Positions 1-8,635 of a DNA stretch of 64,000 bases are shown in pieces. Location of the stretch: the NCBI RefSeq assembly GCF_964033635.1, contig NZ_OZ035533.1, positions 3,100,001 to 3,164,000 on the forward strand, given 5' to 3'. The notes beneath the pieces are model-generated. The model did not search any database and was not told the origin of the DNA. It was given only the letters and a program-made list of their open reading frames with translations. The position numbers and the translations under genes are program-made. Origin of the DNA: Chitinophaga sp. MM2321. GTDB taxonomy: Bacteria > Bacteroidota > Bacteroidia > Chitinophagales > Chitinophagaceae. The stretch's first letter is position 1; every line of letters begins with the position of its first letter.

Positions 1-75
1 CAATAAATGACTGACCGGTATAAATGCCAACGCGAATAACCAATAACGAAGGCTTTTCCCGATAATTTTTCTCAT
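1..75 (-). CDS. N-terminus of a secreted protein, cut by window edge
   Basis: An ATG at 73-75 (minus strand) opens a frame that stays open to base 1 and reads as a basic stretch followed by a hydrophobic one (MRKIIGKSLRYWLFALAFI...), which looks like a signal peptide. Only 25 residues are visible, so the family cannot be named. The open frame is too short to prove coding by itself; the signal-peptide-like composition right after an ATG is the whole support. Confidence 0.45.
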   Translation of the reverse strand, partial: MRKIIGKSLRYWLFALAFIPVSHLL

Positions 76-443
76 AAGTTTGAATTTTAGAAGATGAAGG
101 AGTTACCTAAATATTCGGGGGGCAGTACAAATAGCAGAGGTTGTATCTACGTAAATACACCACCCTTATCCAAATATGAATTATGGATCAGCTTCTTTAG
201 TACATAAAGAAACTTCAGAATGATGATTAGGCAGTAAATGCTTAGGTGAGAAAATTAAATATGCAGGGCATTAATTATTTAACAAAGACCGGAACGATAT
301 TGTTGTCCAGAATAAAACTTTTTGCAGTACCAGTCTTATTCCGATCAAAAATTTTCAACTGTAAAAGTTGTATCTTACTAGAGATAGAAATGGCGCCTAT
401 AGTGGCTTTAAACGAAAAAAGCACACCGAAGTGTGCTTTGTTG
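76..443. other. Intergenic region, mostly empty
   Basis: Between the edge gene and the tRNA I see only the tRNA terminator at 415-439. A 66-codon open frame runs through it on each strand, but neither shows recognisable protein character and both cross the tRNA or its terminator. Confidence 0.5.
415..439 (-). terminator. Rho-independent terminator of tRNA-Lys
   Basis: On the minus strand a six-base-pair stem GCACAC/GTGTGC closed by a TTCG tetraloop is followed by TTTTTT. It lies directly after the tRNA 3' end. The A-tract on the 5' side extends the stem. Confidence 0.85.
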
Positions 444-516
444 TGATCCCCTTGGGACTCGAACCCAAGACCCATACATTAAAAGTGTATTGCTCTACCA
501 ACTGAGCTAGGGAATC
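444..516 (-). tRNA. tRNA-Lys (anticodon TTT)
   Basis: The minus strand folds as a complete 73-nt cloverleaf: acceptor stem GATTCCC/GGGGATC with one G-T pair, D-arm TAGCTCAGTTGGTAGAGC, anticodon stem ATACA/TGTAT around loop CTTTTAA, and T-arm with GGTTCGAGTCC. The anticodon is TTT, so it reads lysine codons. The 3' CCA is not encoded, so it must be added after transcription. A terminator follows directly. Confidence 0.96.
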
Positions 517-683
517 ATTCCCCGTTTTCTAAAGGGGAGTGCAAAGATAGAAATTAATTAATGGCAACCAAATTTTATTGGCTTCATATATAACTCTTTA
601 TCTCAGGCATATTTATAATATATATAACAAATGAGCCACCACAAACAGTTACAGCAGAAAACTTTTTCTGAAAATTACAGAAA

Positions 684-3143
684 TTATTTTTTTGCATGTG
701 CCGGCGGATTAAATTTTGCATCCAGCATCTTCATAAAATATCCACCTACTACACTCCTCGCCTGAAAGCCTACCATCTTGCCATTCGTTGTTTCATGCCA
801 GTCGCTCAGTGGAACACGTGTAGGCGTATTCGTTACATAGGCGTATACGGGTTGGATAAAAGCATCAAAATCATCTGACAGTACTGCTGTCCACAGGATC
901 CAGTCCGATTTGGTGTATGTTTTCCGGCTGTCAAGCGGTAAGCCGAATCGCTGTTGCTTCGTTAAATAGTAGGCTGTTTCTTTCTTATAAACATCTGCCG
1001 GGAAAAGGTTAAAGTTTAATACTTTGTCCCATACCATGTTATATTTCTGACTCCAGCTGTTCTTATTTTCAAAGGCCAGTGCGAAGTGGTCTCCGTCATC
1101 TGCCAACTGAATCCACTTGGATGCCATCACTTTTGCGCTGTCGTTATAACGCGCAGCAGCAGCAGTTTCGCCCAGTTGCTCCGCCATCATGGCATAAGCA
1201 CGGATACCGGCAATAGCCTTCAAAGAAAGATTGGTATTGCGCGCCAGGTGACCGGCAAAATCATCTGTACATAACTGGTTAGCTGGATCAAACCCTTCTT
1301 TCAACAGGTATTCTGCCCATGTAGTCAGTGTTTTCCAATGTGCTTTAGCGTAAGTGGCATTGCCTTCTGCTTTGGCAATAGCGCCCGCCAGTATAAGCAT
1401 ATTACCGGATTCTTCTACCGGCATCCCTTCACCATACACCTGTCCATTCGCTAATGGATATGTTCCCAGATCATGCGCTGCATAAGGTTTGGTATAATGC
1501 CCACTCTCAGAGAAATAGAAAATACCATTCATCATCCCTTTCAACAGATCAGGATTATATACCAGGAATAATGGAGCAGATGGATAGGTTACATCCACGG
1601 TATTGATACAGCCATTACTGAAATTTTCTTTTGAAAGAAACAGTAACTCACCCTGCGGCCCCTTCACCAGCTTGTGTGCTGAAATGCTCTGGCGGTAGGC
1701 CAGCTCACAAAGTTTCGCATAGGTTTCTCCACCGGCCCGCACGGCATCATCATGCAATTGCTGATTGAACTGTTCACATTGCTGTATGATAGCTGCATAA
1801 TCCGCAGCCGCTGCGTTCAACTCTTTTTCGATGGTTTGTCCCGGCTTACTTTTCCACCATGCTTTTATATTCGTATTAAAGTACTGGATGGCATACAGAT
1901 CGTCATAACCCAGCAGGAACACCTGTTCCTGCGGATTTCCATCGACCTGATCAAGGGTCACCACACTGCTGAGTACTACATCTTTATCCTGTTTGGCGTT
2001 GCCCGTCTTACCACCTATAAAACGCAGAACGGCATCCGCGGGACTGGTAACATACTGCTCCGGATGGGCCGCAGCAGGCACCCCTACATACATATAGCCC
2101 CAGTCAATCCGCAGATCATCGCCCTTTTTCTTCAGCACCGGCTGCTCTTTTGAACCCGCTTTCAGTACTGACAGTTTGCCGGCAGTATATTGCGTGGTCG
2201 TCACTGCTTGTGAAGACACGTTAACGCATATATTAGAAGAGGCGCCGAAATATAACTGCACTTTGTGTTTGTTATGATCATTGGCCGCTACCTTATAAGA
2301 GATATAGGAAACAGGTCTCGACAGCAACATCAGATCCTGCATCAGCAAGGGTGAGGTGAATGTAAGTGTGAGATCAATATTGCCGCAGGTATAATTATAA
2401 ATGGTTTGGGTAGCGTTGATGGTTACACCGGTTTGAATGGCATTACCCATGCCCTGATCAGCTGGTTCCGGTGCAATAGTGGATAAACCCGCATCCAGAA
2501 AAGCGCCACCAGCAGTATTTACAACGTGTATAGCCAGCACATTCCCTTCTTTCTTTAGCTTACGCTTTATCTCATCAGAGATCTCCAGGTATTTGTATTT
2601 ATGTAACCAACCCTGGTGTGTATAAATTTTTTCTCCATTGAGATAAACATCGATATTATCATCATGACTGATCTTCAGGAGCAAGGCGCCATCAGGTATA
2701 TACGCCATTTTGAATGTTCTTCTCACCCACAGATCATGGCTTTTCCAGGTGGTTTTAGCGGTAGCTGCATTGTCGCCAAACGGGGCTGCGCCTGTTTTCC
2801 AGCTCTTATCATCAAAGCCGCCTTCCATCCAGTTTTCTGATGGTGCAGTTTCTGTATACTTCACCTGGTATGCCTGCTCTTCCGCGGTAGGCAACACAGC
2901 TACATGGCTAACGGAATTTTTTCCCAGTACGCGATAGGTCACACCGTCTACTTTCACCATGCCGGTGAGTGATTGCTCTGCTCCTGTCCAATGTGTGGTG
3001 GCGATGCTGTTCAACGTATCTGCAGTAGACCAGATACTAAAATAAGGATCATGTGTGATTAGCGGATAGGCCGGCGCCAGCTGCTGTGCAACAGCTCCTT
3101 TTGTAAATGCACAGAGTGCAAAAATGGCTAGTATTCTCTTCAT
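684..3143 (-). CDS. Glutaminase-family protein (DUF4964/DUF5127/DUF4965), secreted
   Basis: The 819-residue protein begins with a clear signal peptide (cleavage near residue 19, after GAVA). It has the order seen in Bacteroidota proteins related to fungal glutaminase A: a DUF4964-type N-terminus, a DUF5127 beta-sandwich (about 240-460) and a DUF4965 plus C-terminal (alpha/alpha)6-like part (about 465-815, with GLPLDSRKTYTKSDWILW near the end). Residues of roughly 95-215 form an inserted jelly-roll that reads like a sugar-binding or beta-galactosidase-type domain (DNIDVYLNGEKIY). The name glutaminase comes from the fungal relatives; in Bacteroidota the substrate is unproven and may be a peptide or glycan. 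Translation starts at an ATG followed directly by a signal peptide. Confidence 0.85.
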   Translation of the reverse strand: MKRILAIFALCAFTKGAVAQQLAPAYPLITHDPYFSIWSTADTLNSIATTHWTGAEQSLTGMVKVDGVTYRVLGKNSVSHVAVLPTAEEQAYQVKYTETAPSENWMEGGFDDKSWKTGAAPFGDNAATAKTTWKSHDLWVRRTFKMAYIPDGALLLKISHDDNIDVYLNGEKIYTHQGWLHKYKYLEISDEIKRKLKKEGNVLAIHVVNTAGGAFLDAGLSTIAPEPADQGMGNAIQTGVTINATQTIYNYTCGNIDLTLTFTSPLLMQDLMLLSRPVSYISYKVAANDHNKHKVQLYFGASSNICVNVSSQAVTTTQYTAGKLSVLKAGSKEQPVLKKKGDDLRIDWGYMYVGVPAAAHPEQYVTSPADAVLRFIGGKTGNAKQDKDVVLSSVVTLDQVDGNPQEQVFLLGYDDLYAIQYFNTNIKAWWKSKPGQTIEKELNAAAADYAAIIQQCEQFNQQLHDDAVRAGGETYAKLCELAYRQSISAHKLVKGPQGELLFLSKENFSNGCINTVDVTYPSAPLFLVYNPDLLKGMMNGIFYFSESGHYTKPYAAHDLGTYPLANGQVYGEGMPVEESGNMLILAGAIAKAEGNATYAKAHWKTLTTWAEYLLKEGFDPANQLCTDDFAGHLARNTNLSLKAIAGIRAYAMMAEQLGETAAAARYNDSAKVMASKWIQLADDGDHFALAFENKNSWSQKYNMVWDKVLNFNLFPADVYKKETAYYLTKQQRFGLPLDSRKTYTKSDWILWTAVLSDDFDAFIQPVYAYVTNTPTRVPLSDWHETTNGKMVGFQARSVVGGYFMKMLDAKFNPPAHAKK

Positions 3144-3249
3144 AACATGGAATGATTATATTAAGCGTACTATTTACAATTAATAAATCTAGCATTATTT
3201 TTTGCTATTTCATAACCTGTTATAAAAATTAACCGGGGAGAAGATAAAA

Positions 3250-3356
3250 TAAAAAAGCGCAGACCCTACTCATCGCCTTGGAGGCCCTGAGAAGCCTTGT
3301 CAGTACGATATTCGGATCTACGCGTATCTTGAATAATCTATTTTATATCAGTAGAG
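3250..3356 (-). ncRNA. Candidate structured small RNA of unrecognised class
   Basis: On the minus strand the ends are complementary: CTCTACT (3350-3356) pairs with AGTAGGG near 3264-3270, and the sequence ends in GCGC followed by TTTTTT at 3251-3256. Inside, ATCG/CGAT and GGC/GCC pairings can form an apical hairpin. A perfect TAnnTTTG box lies just upstream. Length (about 105 nt), a closing end-to-end stem and a large internal region resemble 6S or SRP RNA in outline. However, I do not see the SRP GGAA-loop signature, and I cannot confirm 6S by eye. The RNA call is an inference. Confidence 0.35.
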
Positions 3357-3361
3357 GAGCG

Positions 3362-3369
3362 CAAAAATA
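3362..3369 (-). promoter_or_regulatory. -7 promoter box (TATTTTTG) for the candidate small RNA
   Basis: The minus strand reads TATTTTTG, an exact match to the Bacteroidota TAnnTTTG element, placed a few bases before the proposed RNA start. The -33 element is only approximate (TTTAG around 3392-3396). Confidence 0.4.
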
Positions 3370-3548
3370 CACATTTACGGTAAATTCTGCACTAAATAAA
3401 AACGTTACTCATTAAAATAATATTTACTTACTCCTTTTCAACCATGCATCTGGTACCGGTTGCAGCTTGCTGCCATTTACGCTGTATCCAGCTTCAGCGT
3501 ATAACCACCGCCGCCTTAATGGAATATTATATTCAGCTTACAGGGATG

Positions 3549-4154
3549 TCATCCATCTTTATAATCATCAATCTTCAACCGCTCGAAAAAATCTGTTTCT
3601 TCCATCTCCCTCACTTCTCCCGGTTGCATATCTCCCAGTTCAATCCCTTCTATAGATACCCTGATGAGTCGCTGGCAGCGATGGCTCACCGCTCCGACCA
3701 TTTTTCGTACCTGGTGAAATTTCCCTTCTGTTAAAGTGATGAGCAGCCAGGTATGTGGCGCACTAACCGGTAGTTCGCGGGGATGCGCAAAGAGGTCTGG
3801 CGGCTTTGGCACAATCTCTACGCGGCAGGGAGTGGTGATATATTCCAGTTGTCCGGTTATAATAATAGGAACACCGGTTCTGAGGCGTTGCAGTGTTGCA
3901 GGCGTCACCACACCTTTTACACGAACCAGGTAAGTACGTTCATGCGGCACCTTTCCCTGGAATAAGAGGCGGGTTACTTTTTTATTCGTTGTTAAAATGA
4001 GGAGTCCTTCGGAAAGGTTGTCCAGCCGCCCGATGGCGTGGGTACCTTCGGGGAATGGAAAAGACAGGTCTCCCAGCAGTCCTACTTTATCGGGACTGAT
4101 AAACTGTGAGACCATATTGTATGGCTTGTTGATAATAAAGTAGCGGTGATCCAT
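3549..4154 (-). CDS. rluE: rRNA large-subunit pseudouridine synthase, RluE-type
   Basis: The 201-residue protein isomerises uridine to pseudouridine in 23S rRNA; the RluE/RluB/RsuA family is recognised by HAIGRLDNLSEGLLILT, with Asp45 of GRLD as the catalytic residue. Other family marks are YFIINKPYNMVSQF at the N-terminus and GKFHQVRKMVGAVSHRCQRLIRVSI near the C-terminus. It lacks the N-terminal S4 domain, which fits the short RluE subgroup. It starts at an ATG and stands alone between intergenic regions on the minus strand. Assignment to RluE (U2457) rather than another short member is by length and motif only. Confidence 0.88.
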   Translation of the reverse strand: MDHRYFIINKPYNMVSQFISPDKVGLLGDLSFPFPEGTHAIGRLDNLSEGLLILTTNKKVTRLLFQGKVPHERTYLVRVKGVVTPATLQRLRTGVPIIITGQLEYITTPCRVEIVPKPPDLFAHPRELPVSAPHTWLLITLTEGKFHQVRKMVGAVSHRCQRLIRVSIEGIELGDMQPGEVREMEETDFFERLKIDDYKDG

Positions 4155-4218
4155 ATTGTGGGCTGCAAAATACGGATTTACCCGTTATCGCATGCCACAA
4201 CAGGAAGCAGGCAACTGT

Positions 4219-5595
4219 TTACACCCGCAGGAATGCCGCCGGATCAGGGTGTTGCCAGGGGCCACGGTAAGGTCGCTGTAACAAACCAGTGGCAGCACTA
4301 TCGCCAACGATGATACGTTGTTTGGGATCATATATCAGTGGCCGGCCGGTTTGCATCGACAAATTGGCGAGGATACAACTGGCAGTAGAAATATGTCCTT
4401 CTTCGATATCGGCAATAGGGCGACCGCCATTCGCGATGGCGCCCAGGAAGTTGAGCATGTGCAATCTTGTGGCAGGCGCCGCATTCAATTCAATAGCTGG
4501 TTCTGTAAGATCCTCGGGATATTTCTCTTTTTCATATACCACATCTTTATGAATGGGCTTACCATCACCTACCGGAATAAAATCGTATTGCATGGTGCTG
4601 GCTTCCAGTGTACCTTTCTCTCCATACAATTTAAAAGCCCATGGATATTCGGGATCAGCGGGTGTACCCCAGGTACGGTGCTGCCATACACAGTTGAGAT
4701 CTTCATATTCAAAGATGGCGGATTGTGTATCGGAAATGTTTGACTTACCTTCTTTCTGTACATAAATACCACCGGTAGAACTGATCCGTTTGGGCCAGCC
4801 CAGTTGCAGCATCCAGCGTACGGTGTCGAACATATGAATGCACATATCCCCCATAATACCATTACCATATTCCATAAAGGTGCGCCACCAGCGGACATGT
4901 GGTATTCCATCATAAGGCCGCATCGGTGCGGGGCCTGTCCACATCTCATAGTCCAGGAAATCAGGTACTGCCTGTACCGGCGGGTTGCCGTTGTTACGCA
5001 TATGATAGTAGCAGCACATTTCCACATGCGATATTTTGCCTAAAAGGCCGGCGTCTACAATGTTCTTTTTCGCGTCTATCAGGTGAGGCGTACTTTTTCG
5101 TTGCGTACCTACCTGTACTACTTTATTGTATTTGCGTGCTGCGGCTACCATTGCTTCTCCCTCCATTACGTCTACACTGATAGGTTTTTGTACATATACG
5201 TTTGCACCGGCTTTCATGGCTTCAATGGCTTGCAAGGCATGCCAGTGATCCGGTGTACCGATCAGTACAATGTCCAGTTCATTTTCAGACAACATTTTGC
5301 GGTAGTCGGCATAGAGGCGCGGCGTTTCATGGGATGCCTGCCGTTTGCTTACCATAGCCGCTGCTTCTGCCAGCTGCTTTTTATCAACATCACACAAAGC
5401 AATCACCCTGACCGGCGCCACCTGGATCAACCGAAACAGATCACTTTTACCATACCAGCCGGTACCTATTAATGCCACACGAAGTGGTTTAGCAGGATTG
5501 ATAAAATCCAAGGCGCTGGCGCCCAACGCGGAAAGTGCAAGCGTGGCAGTAGCCCCTTTCAGGAAACGCCTGCGATTGATATTGAAATGGTCCAT
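4219..5595 (-). CDS. Gfo/Idh/MocA-family oxidoreductase with Tat leader
   Basis: The 458-residue protein starts with a twin-arginine leader (NRRRFLKGATATLALSALGA), so it is probably exported folded with its NAD(P). Residues from about 37 give the Rossmann fold (VALIGTGWYGKSDLFRL). The usual EKP motif is QKP here (NVYVQKPISVDVMEGEAMV), keeping the lysine. The C-terminal half has the GFO_IDH_MocA dimerisation region with GNGIMGDMCIHMFDTVRWML, where the histidine is typically in the active site. Such exported enzymes oxidise sugars, in several known cases at C3 of glycosides. Its neighbours, a GH9 cellulase and a Tat-leader isomerase/epimerase, fit sugar catabolism. The substrate is not known. 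Confidence 0.88.
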   Translation of the reverse strand: MDHFNINRRRFLKGATATLALSALGASALDFINPAKPLRVALIGTGWYGKSDLFRLIQVAPVRVIALCDVDKKQLAEAAAMVSKRQASHETPRLYADYRKMLSENELDIVLIGTPDHWHALQAIEAMKAGANVYVQKPISVDVMEGEAMVAAARKYNKVVQVGTQRKSTPHLIDAKKNIVDAGLLGKISHVEMCCYYHMRNNGNPPVQAVPDFLDYEMWTGPAPMRPYDGIPHVRWWRTFMEYGNGIMGDMCIHMFDTVRWMLQLGWPKRISSTGGIYVQKEGKSNISDTQSAIFEYEDLNCVWQHRTWGTPADPEYPWAFKLYGEKGTLEASTMQYDFIPVGDGKPIHKDVVYEKEKYPEDLTEPAIELNAAPATRLHMLNFLGAIANGGRPIADIEEGHISTASCILANLSMQTGRPLIYDPKQRIIVGDSAATGLLQRPYRGPWQHPDPAAFLRV

Positions 5596-5728
5596 ATTAC
5601 AAGATAATGTTAATCAATTGGAATTTCAAACAAGCTGTTTATTAAGATAAAGTATATTGATAAACAACAGTCGAAATAACGTAATAATCAGCATATTATA
5701 ATTATTACTTAAAGTAAAGCTTGTGATA

Positions 5729-7477
5729 CTATCTATCCTCCCAGAGTGCTTCCAGCGCACCTGCCAGATACACAAAAGGGGCATTCCAGTTGATCGCTAC
5801 TTCGTTGGAAGCATAGGAACAAAACGCATCTATATAACACTGATCCGGTATGGTAGATGGGTATTGACACTTATCCTGCATCCCCGGATTGGGACCTCCT
5901 ACGAGCAATCCCGGGATGGGTGCGATAACATTATCGGCTTCAGACAAACGATGATGCGGATGCATCGGTGAACGGGTGCCGAAGCCAGTCAGAAAACAAT
6001 AACCCGTTCCATTGCGACCCAGCAAATAATCCATGTTCGCCACCGCTGCCGCCATGTACGACGACCGCTTTTTTAAACGGAAAGCCTGTATCAGCAAAAC
6101 ACCCTGGTTGGCCGCTACACTGTTGCTACCCCAAACAAAGTCCCTGGCATTTTTCCCCATCACGGTACCGTAGCCCTGTTTTGCCGCGTCCATCATCAGG
6201 TCACGCGCTGCGGCCAGCAGTTGCCTTTTCAATATACGCGCCTCCCGCTTCATAGATTTGGGCAAATGCCTGGCATGCCTGATCATGGTATAATACCCCA
6301 GTGAGGATACGTGCGACCAGTTGGGTATTGCCAGTTTGTCGTTATGTGGCACCGCCGCATAAAAGCTATCCAGTCCTGTGGTGACAGACAATTCGGTGGC
6401 AGCCCAGCTAAATTCATCACTGACGTTCCCGTCGCCGTATGCGCCGGTTTTAATGGCCTGTGCAAAAGACAGGTTCATTTTTTCCTGCTCATACAGCACT
6501 GCCGGGTGTTGCCGGGCCCATTGCCAGGCGGCTATCGCAGCGGCCCTACAGGAGTCCGACAGCCCGGGCAATGCCGCTTCATATGCCTTCAGTATGCGTG
6601 CCGCCTGCGCCGTTACTGCTGCAAAGTCGAGGGTAGCCGCCGTACTTTTAGCCACCACATAACGAGGTTTTATAGCTGCTGCCGGCATTACCACCCCGTC
6701 AAATTGTGCGTTGGTTAATTTATGATACACCCCGCCGTCGGCAGGGTCCTGCATGGAAAGCATCCAGCGCAGATTCCATAACAGCTCCCTGAGATAAGCA
6801 GGTACTGCTGCTTCATCTGCCGGAATATTGAGAGCTTGTGCTTTTATAAAAACGGGAAAGTCTTCATACAAAGAAAACAATGTGGCCATGGTAATACCGC
6901 TGTTAACGATGTATTTGTTGTAATCGCCGGCATCATACCAACCACCGGGGGAAGATATGATGCTACCGGCCGGCCGTAAAACTGAAGCGGCGGAAGGATG
7001 CACCTGCACCAGCGTATCGGGATGCCCGCCTGCGCGGCTCCATTTTCCTGCGTAGCCATCTGTTACAGGGGTAGATGCACGCATGAAATAATAACTCTTC
7101 ATTGCGGCTGTAAATGCGGCAGCATGAACATTCCCTTTTATATCAAACGGATAGGAAACCCCAACACCCGGTACCGCCAGAACGAACCGGCCTTCCACGG
7201 TGAGCCGGGAGAAATCGGCGATGCTGGTATGCACATCCGATATAGCGGAAGATAGTTCTTCGCCGGACACCCCTGCAAATACAGTATCCTGTAAAGTGGT
7301 GGATATGATGTAAAATTTTGCACGGGCGCTCCCCATGATGACGGCCTGCTTAGGGCCTTTCGTATAAAACCCTGCCTGGTTAAGCCGGATCGCCTGTGAT
7401 GACTGTTGCGCAAACAAGGCAGTGGTCATCATTAAGAGTGATAAGGGTATAGCGATAGAAATCCGGAAGAGCTGCAT
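5729..7477 (-). CDS. Glycoside hydrolase family 9 (endoglucanase-like), secreted
   Basis: The 582-residue protein has a signal peptide (to about residue 23, LFAQQ), an N-terminal Ig-like cellulase domain (IRLNQAGFYTKGPKQAVI) and a GH9 (alpha/alpha)6 domain. The catalytic base region GGWYDAGDYNKYIVNSG lies around residue 180. The C-terminal catalytic Glu sits in CSYASNEVAINWNAPF, preceded by the typical TRSPMHPHHRLS. All key residues are present. GH9 enzymes invert beta-1,4-glucosidic bonds in cellulose or mixed-linkage glucan, and some Ig-GH9 enzymes act on oligomers. A 91-bp stretch covering its first ten codons and leader is repeated at 9837-9927. Confidence 0.92.
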   Translation of the reverse strand: MQLFRISIAIPLSLLMMTTALFAQQSSQAIRLNQAGFYTKGPKQAVIMGSARAKFYIISTTLQDTVFAGVSGEELSSAISDVHTSIADFSRLTVEGRFVLAVPGVGVSYPFDIKGNVHAAAFTAAMKSYYFMRASTPVTDGYAGKWSRAGGHPDTLVQVHPSAASVLRPAGSIISSPGGWYDAGDYNKYIVNSGITMATLFSLYEDFPVFIKAQALNIPADEAAVPAYLRELLWNLRWMLSMQDPADGGVYHKLTNAQFDGVVMPAAAIKPRYVVAKSTAATLDFAAVTAQAARILKAYEAALPGLSDSCRAAAIAAWQWARQHPAVLYEQEKMNLSFAQAIKTGAYGDGNVSDEFSWAATELSVTTGLDSFYAAVPHNDKLAIPNWSHVSSLGYYTMIRHARHLPKSMKREARILKRQLLAAARDLMMDAAKQGYGTVMGKNARDFVWGSNSVAANQGVLLIQAFRLKKRSSYMAAAVANMDYLLGRNGTGYCFLTGFGTRSPMHPHHRLSEADNVIAPIPGLLVGGPNPGMQDKCQYPSTIPDQCYIDAFCSYASNEVAINWNAPFVYLAGALEALWEDR

Positions 7478-7538
7478 CAGTTGTATTTTAACGGGTCATG
7501 GTAAGATCAGGCTATTTCTTCATTAATGCAATAGCGTA
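7448..7538 (-). repeat. 91-bp direct repeat, copy A (5' end of GH9 gene)
   Basis: This copy covers the GH9 start codon, its first ten codons and about 60 bp of leader. It matches 9837-9927 in the same orientation with seven mismatches (about 92% identity). Similarity stops sharply on both sides. Confidence 0.85.
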
Positions 7539-7553
7539 GCCACCCCAAAGCGT

Positions 7554-8504
7554 TTATATACCTGTTGTAACGGCCTTCATTTTAGCAAGACCTGTTTTTG
7601 CTACGAGGAGGGCATCCTGTTTATAATAGTGCGGGTTGAAAAGTTCCAGTGAGATAATCACCGGCTTATCCGGGTTTTTAATGTCCCGTAATGTTTGCCG
7701 CAGCGGCGCGATACCATCACCCGGATAGATGCGATCCGGTTCCGATATTTTCAACGGCTGAATACCTTGTGGATAGTCATTGATATGAAAAATATCGATG
7801 GCCCCCTTGCCTACAAATGGTGCGCTGTCGAAGCTGGAACCTCCTTTAAAAATATGAAATGCATCCAATAGTACGCGGGCATTCCGGCGACCACTTTCCG
7901 CTACCACATACAGTACCTGGCTGATTTTTTTCAGGTTGGGCGATCCGCCCCACATTTCAAGTATGGGCATTACGCCGGTTTGTTCCCCCATCCCGAGGAT
8001 CGTGAGATATCTTTCCGTCACCACATTCAGATCAATGACCGGAGTGTTGCTGCTATTGGCGCCGGCAGGTGGCGCCGCGATGCGTTTACAACCAATTTTT
8101 GCCAACAATTCCATTTCGGTTTGCAACTGCTTGAGACCAGCCTTACGGGTAGCCTCATCATCCACGATCCATCTTGCAAAGCCAATGGCATTCTCTATAC
8201 TGATACCCAGATCATCAATCCTCTTTTTCGCTTCTGTGACGGAACCTCCCTGCTGTAAATAGCTTTGAAAAGTATCTATCCAGATTTCCACGGAGGTGAA
8301 GCCAGCTTTTGATGCGATCTCCAGTTCTTTAATAAACCCTAATTGCTGCCCCCTGATAGTGCTCATATTCAGGGAGTACTTAAACCCTGGGTTGGCTTGT
8401 ATAGCACTACCCTGTGCAGCCACAGGCAATTTCAACAGGGCGGCTCCAGCAGCCAGGCCAAAAGTTTTTAGCGCCTGTCTGCGATTTAAAGAGAAGTTTG
8501 TCAT
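7554..8504 (-). CDS. Sugar phosphate isomerase/epimerase (TIM barrel) with Tat leader
   Basis: The 316-residue protein has a Tat-like leader (NRRQALKTFGLAAGAALLKL) and an AP-endonuclease-2-type TIM barrel: FKYSLNMSTIR at strand one, AGFTSVEIWIDTF, ARVLLDAFHIFKGG with a metal-binding pair, and AIDIFHINDYPQ. Family members isomerise or epimerise keto-sugars, or process 3-keto-glycosides, using a divalent metal. The gene lies upstream of GH9 on the same strand, with a Gfo/Idh/MocA enzyme further down; the set fits exported sugar oxidation and isomerisation. Immediately after its TAA stop the frame continues for 13 sense codons (TLWGGYAIALMKK) before TAG, which may be chance or a lost C-terminus. 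Confidence 0.85.
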   Translation of the reverse strand: MTNFSLNRRQALKTFGLAAGAALLKLPVAAQGSAIQANPGFKYSLNMSTIRGQQLGFIKELEIASKAGFTSVEIWIDTFQSYLQQGGSVTEAKKRIDDLGISIENAIGFARWIVDDEATRKAGLKQLQTEMELLAKIGCKRIAAPPAGANSSNTPVIDLNVVTERYLTILGMGEQTGVMPILEMWGGSPNLKKISQVLYVVAESGRRNARVLLDAFHIFKGGSSFDSAPFVGKGAIDIFHINDYPQGIQPLKISEPDRIYPGDGIAPLRQTLRDIKNPDKPVIISLELFNPHYYKQDALLVAKTGLAKMKAVTTGI

Positions 8505-8635
8505 GATACCAGCGGATTTTTATAGTAAAACTGCCAGGTAAAATACAGCTATTAATGACATATTTTCATACAGGCGTAGGAGGTAGTAGCAAAAATTTGT
8601 AGTGATAACGGGGAGAAAGGAGATATGAACAAAAG

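Larger units (their letters stand above)
3144..3548. other. Intergenic region holding a candidate small RNA
   Basis: This 405-bp gap separates two minus-strand genes. Its centre (3250-3369) is more GC-rich than its AT-rich flanks and carries a promoter match, complementary ends and a T-run, listed separately. The plus-strand open frame over 3444-3734 is a shadow of the pseudouridine synthase. Confidence 0.5.

Noticed and set aside
246..475. Two overlapping 66-codon open frames on opposite strands
   Set aside because: They run through the tRNA terminator and tRNA, and have no protein character.
1752..2153. 133-codon plus-strand open frame
   Set aside because: It lies inside the well-supported glutaminase-family gene on the other strand and is a shadow.
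3250..3356. SRP (4.5S) RNA
   Set aside because: The GGAA-type apical loop and the conserved symmetric loop of SRP RNA are not present on either strand.
4569..5027. 152-codon minus-strand open frame in another register
   Set aside because: It overlaps the Gfo/Idh/MocA gene completely and lacks recognisable sequence.
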